A DNA stretch of 64,000 nt from Arthrobacter sp. SLBN-83 (GTDB lineage Bacteria > Actinomycetota > Actinomycetes > Actinomycetales > Micrococcaceae), in contig NZ_VFMX01000001.1 of the NCBI RefSeq assembly GCF_006715285.1, positions 930,001 to 994,000 on the forward strand, given 5' to 3'. A program made the translations under genes and the position numbers. Below, one piece after another: positions 62,397 through 64,000 of the stretch. Below the pieces are notes generated by a model that searched no databases, was not told the origin of the DNA, and worked only from the letters and a program-made list of their open reading frames with translations. Position 1 is the first letter of the stretch, and each line of letters starts with the position of its first letter.

Positions 62397-63368
62397 ATGC
62401 AGTACACCCATCTGGGCCGCTCCGGCCTGAAAGTTTCCCGCCTCTGCCTGGGCACCATGAATTTTGGGCCGCAAACGGAGGAAGCGGACGCCCACAGCAT
62501 TATGGACTCAGCCCACGAGGCCGGAATCAACTTCTTCGACACTGCCAACGTGTACGGTGGCGTCGACCACCGCGGCTGGACCGAGGAAATCATCGGGCGC
62601 TGGTTTGCCAAGGGCGGCGAGCGCCGCGAGCACACCGTCCTGGCCACCAAGCTCTACGGCACCATGACGGACCGTCCCAACGAGTCCAAGCTGTCCGCAC
62701 TGAATATCCGCCGGGCGCTGGACGCTAGCCTCAAGCGCCTGCAGACCGACTACATCGACGTGTACCAGTTCCACCACATCGACCGCGACACCCCGTGGGA
62801 CGAAATCTGGCAGGCCATCGAGGTTGCCGTGCAGCAGGGGAAGATCCTGTACTCGGGCAGCAGCAACTTTGCCGGCTGGCATATTGCCCAGGCACAGGAA
62901 GCGGCGCGCCGCCGGAACTACAACGGCCTGGTCAGCGAGCAGTCCATCTACAACCTGTTCCGCCGCGAGCTCGAGCTTGAGGTCATCCCGGCGGCGCAGC
63001 AGTACGGCTTGGGCCTGATCCCCTGGTCTCCGCTGCAGGGCGGGCTGCTGGGCGGAGTGCTGAAGAAGGAACGCGAGGGCGTGCGGCGCACCGAAGGACG
63101 GGCCGCCGAAACGCTGAAGAAGCACCAGGACCAGATCCGCCAGTACGAGGACTTTGCGGACGAGCTGGGCCACGAACCCGGGGACGTCGCCCTGGCCTGG
63201 CTCCTGCACCAGCCCGCGGTCACCGCTCCGATCGTTGGCCCCCGCACCAAGGAACAGCTGGATGCCGCCATCCGCGCCCTGGACGTTTCGCTCGACGAAG
63301 ACGCCCTCAAGCGCCTGGACGACATCTTCCCGGGACACCGCACGGCACCGGAAGACTACGCGTGGTAA
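62397..63368 (+). CDS. Aldo/keto reductase (YajO/YghZ-like branch)
   Basis: 323 residues. The N-terminus MQYTHLGRSGLKVSRLCLGTMNFG is typical of the long AKR branch; Asp/Tyr are in FFDTANVYGGVDHRG, Lys in VLATKLYG and His in YQFHHID. It lacks close similarity to the first AKR, so the pair is not a simple tandem copy. ATG at 62397 after GAAAGGA. It overlaps the start of the following SDR gene by 7 bases, implying one operon. Confidence 0.9.
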   Translation: MQYTHLGRSGLKVSRLCLGTMNFGPQTEEADAHSIMDSAHEAGINFFDTANVYGGVDHRGWTEEIIGRWFAKGGERREHTVLATKLYGTMTDRPNESKLSALNIRRALDASLKRLQTDYIDVYQFHHIDRDTPWDEIWQAIEVAVQQGKILYSGSSNFAGWHIAQAQEAARRRNYNGLVSEQSIYNLFRRELELEVIPAAQQYGLGLIPWSPLQGGLLGGVLKKEREGVRRTEGRAAETLKKHQDQIRQYEDFADELGHEPGDVALAWLLHQPAVTAPIVGPRTKEQLDAAIRALDVSLDEDALKRLDDIFPGHRTAPEDYAW

Positions 63369-64000
63369 CCCCACTTGCGGCCGATACCGTGGCGCCGAGG
63401 AGCATCCTCTTTATCGGCGGCACCGGGGTCATCAGCGCGGCGGCGGCAGAACGCGCCGTCGCGCTGGGCCACCGGCTCACCATCCTGAACCGGGGCCAGT
63501 CCACCCGACCCATCCCGGAGGGCACAGAGGTGCTGCACGCTGACGTCCGCGATGCAGCAGCCGTGCGGGAGGCGCTGGGCAGCAGGGAGTTCGACGCCGT
63601 CGCGGACTTCATCTCCTACACCCCGGACCAGGCGCAGACCAGCATGGAGTTGTTCCGGGAACGGACCGGGCAGTATGTCTTCATCAGCTCCGCCTCCGCG
63701 TACCAGAAGCCGCCCACCAGGCTGCCCATCCGGGAGTCCACACCCCTGAAAAACCCTTTCTGGCAGTACTCCCGAAACAAGATTGCGTGCGAGGAGTTGC
63801 TGTTCCGGGCGTACCGTGAGGACGACTTTCCGTTGACTGTGATCCGGCCGTCGCACACCTACGACCGCACCAAGATCGCCATGGTGGGCGGCTGGACGGA
63901 CATCCACCGCATGCGCAACGGACTGCCGGTCATGGTCCACGGCGACGGTACCTCGCTGTGGACCCTGACGCACAGCAAGGATTTTGCGAAGGCGTTCGTC
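63362..64000 (+). CDS. NAD-dependent epimerase/dehydratase (SDR), N-terminal part
   Basis: At least 213 residues, cut by the window end. After a short N-terminal extension, ILFIGGTGVIS gives the glycine-rich NAD(P) loop and QYSRNKIACEELL the YxxxK catalytic pair; ADFISYTPDQAQTSMELF and IRPSHTYD follow. It resembles the isoflavone-reductase/atypical extended SDR group used on sugars or lactones. The GTG at 63362 overlaps the AKR stop, so it is co-transcribed with both reductases. Confidence 0.85.
   Translation, partial: MVTPLAADTVAPRSILFIGGTGVISAAAAERAVALGHRLTILNRGQSTRPIPEGTEVLHADVRDAAAVREALGSREFDAVADFISYTPDQAQTSMELFRERTGQYVFISSASAYQKPPTRLPIRESTPLKNPFWQYSRNKIACEELLFRAYREDDFPLTVIRPSHTYDRTKIAMVGGWTDIHRMRNGLPVMVHGDGTSLWTLTHSKDFAKAFV

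Overview
The window is about 64 kb of high-GC DNA with densely packed genes, many GTG and TTG starts and frequent 1-4 base start/stop overlaps. Gene content points to an actinobacterium of the Micrococcaceae, most likely Arthrobacter or Pseudarthrobacter: AzlC/AzlD, a single-chain fructose IIABC with HPr, Ku plus a mycobacterial-type LigD, GH65 with beta-phosphoglucomutase, a DUF3618/Holin-X envelope operon, DUF6458, DUF445, and glycine riboswitches in front of gcv genes. This is inferred from gene families, not from a database search. I see no rRNA, tRNA, CRISPR array, insertion sequence or integrase; it reads as chromosomal core/accessory metabolism.

Layout. 1-5.4 kb: the tail of an SDR epimerase, a membrane-anchored coiled-coil protein, a translationally coupled operon of an Ala-rich membrane protein, Holin-X and DUF3618, then a YihY/BrkB membrane protein. 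5.5-9.5 kb (minus strand): an O-methyltransferase, then a tightly overlapping trio of acyl-CoA dehydrogenase-like protein, PIG-L deacetylase/NodS-like methyltransferase fusion and family 2 glycosyltransferase. This trio is the best candidate for an undescribed biosynthetic system. 9.6-19.2 kb: a UPF0045 protein, a TetR regulator, small proteins (one His-rich), AzlC/AzlD with DoxX, an unusual CoA-transferase, a glycerophosphodiesterase, DUF445, 5-oxoprolinase subunit A and a hydrophobic EcsC-like protein.

19.4-30.5 kb is a glycine/serine/one-carbon/lipoate region: an amino-acid permease (minus) and gcvP (plus) diverge, and each sits behind its own tandem glycine riboswitch. gcvP-gcvT, gcvH-glyA, sdaA and lipA follow, giving glycine uptake, glycine cleavage, serine formation, serine deamination to pyruvate, and the lipoate cofactor that GcvH needs. 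The two riboswitch leaders are inverted near-copies, including the ribosome-binding site and start codon.

30.5-39.6 kb is sugar use: GH65 disaccharide phosphorylase with beta-phosphoglucomutase behind a LacI-type operator, an esterase, a DUF6458 protein, and a fruR-fruK-fruA-ptsH operon. 39.7-53.7 kb holds two small-molecule genes, the Ku/LigD end-joining pair, an MHS transporter, a FUSC protein, and assorted oxidoreductase, GNAT and acyltransferase genes. 53.8-59.6 kb (minus) is an acid-sugar catabolic operon (DUF1537 kinase, threonate-type dehydrogenase, GntP permease, class II aldolase) facing a GntR-family regulator, with two identical 9-base operator cores between them. 59.7-64 kb has dodecin, a small protein, an MmyB-like regulator with a perfect palindrome in front of two aldo/keto reductases, and an SDR cut by the window end.
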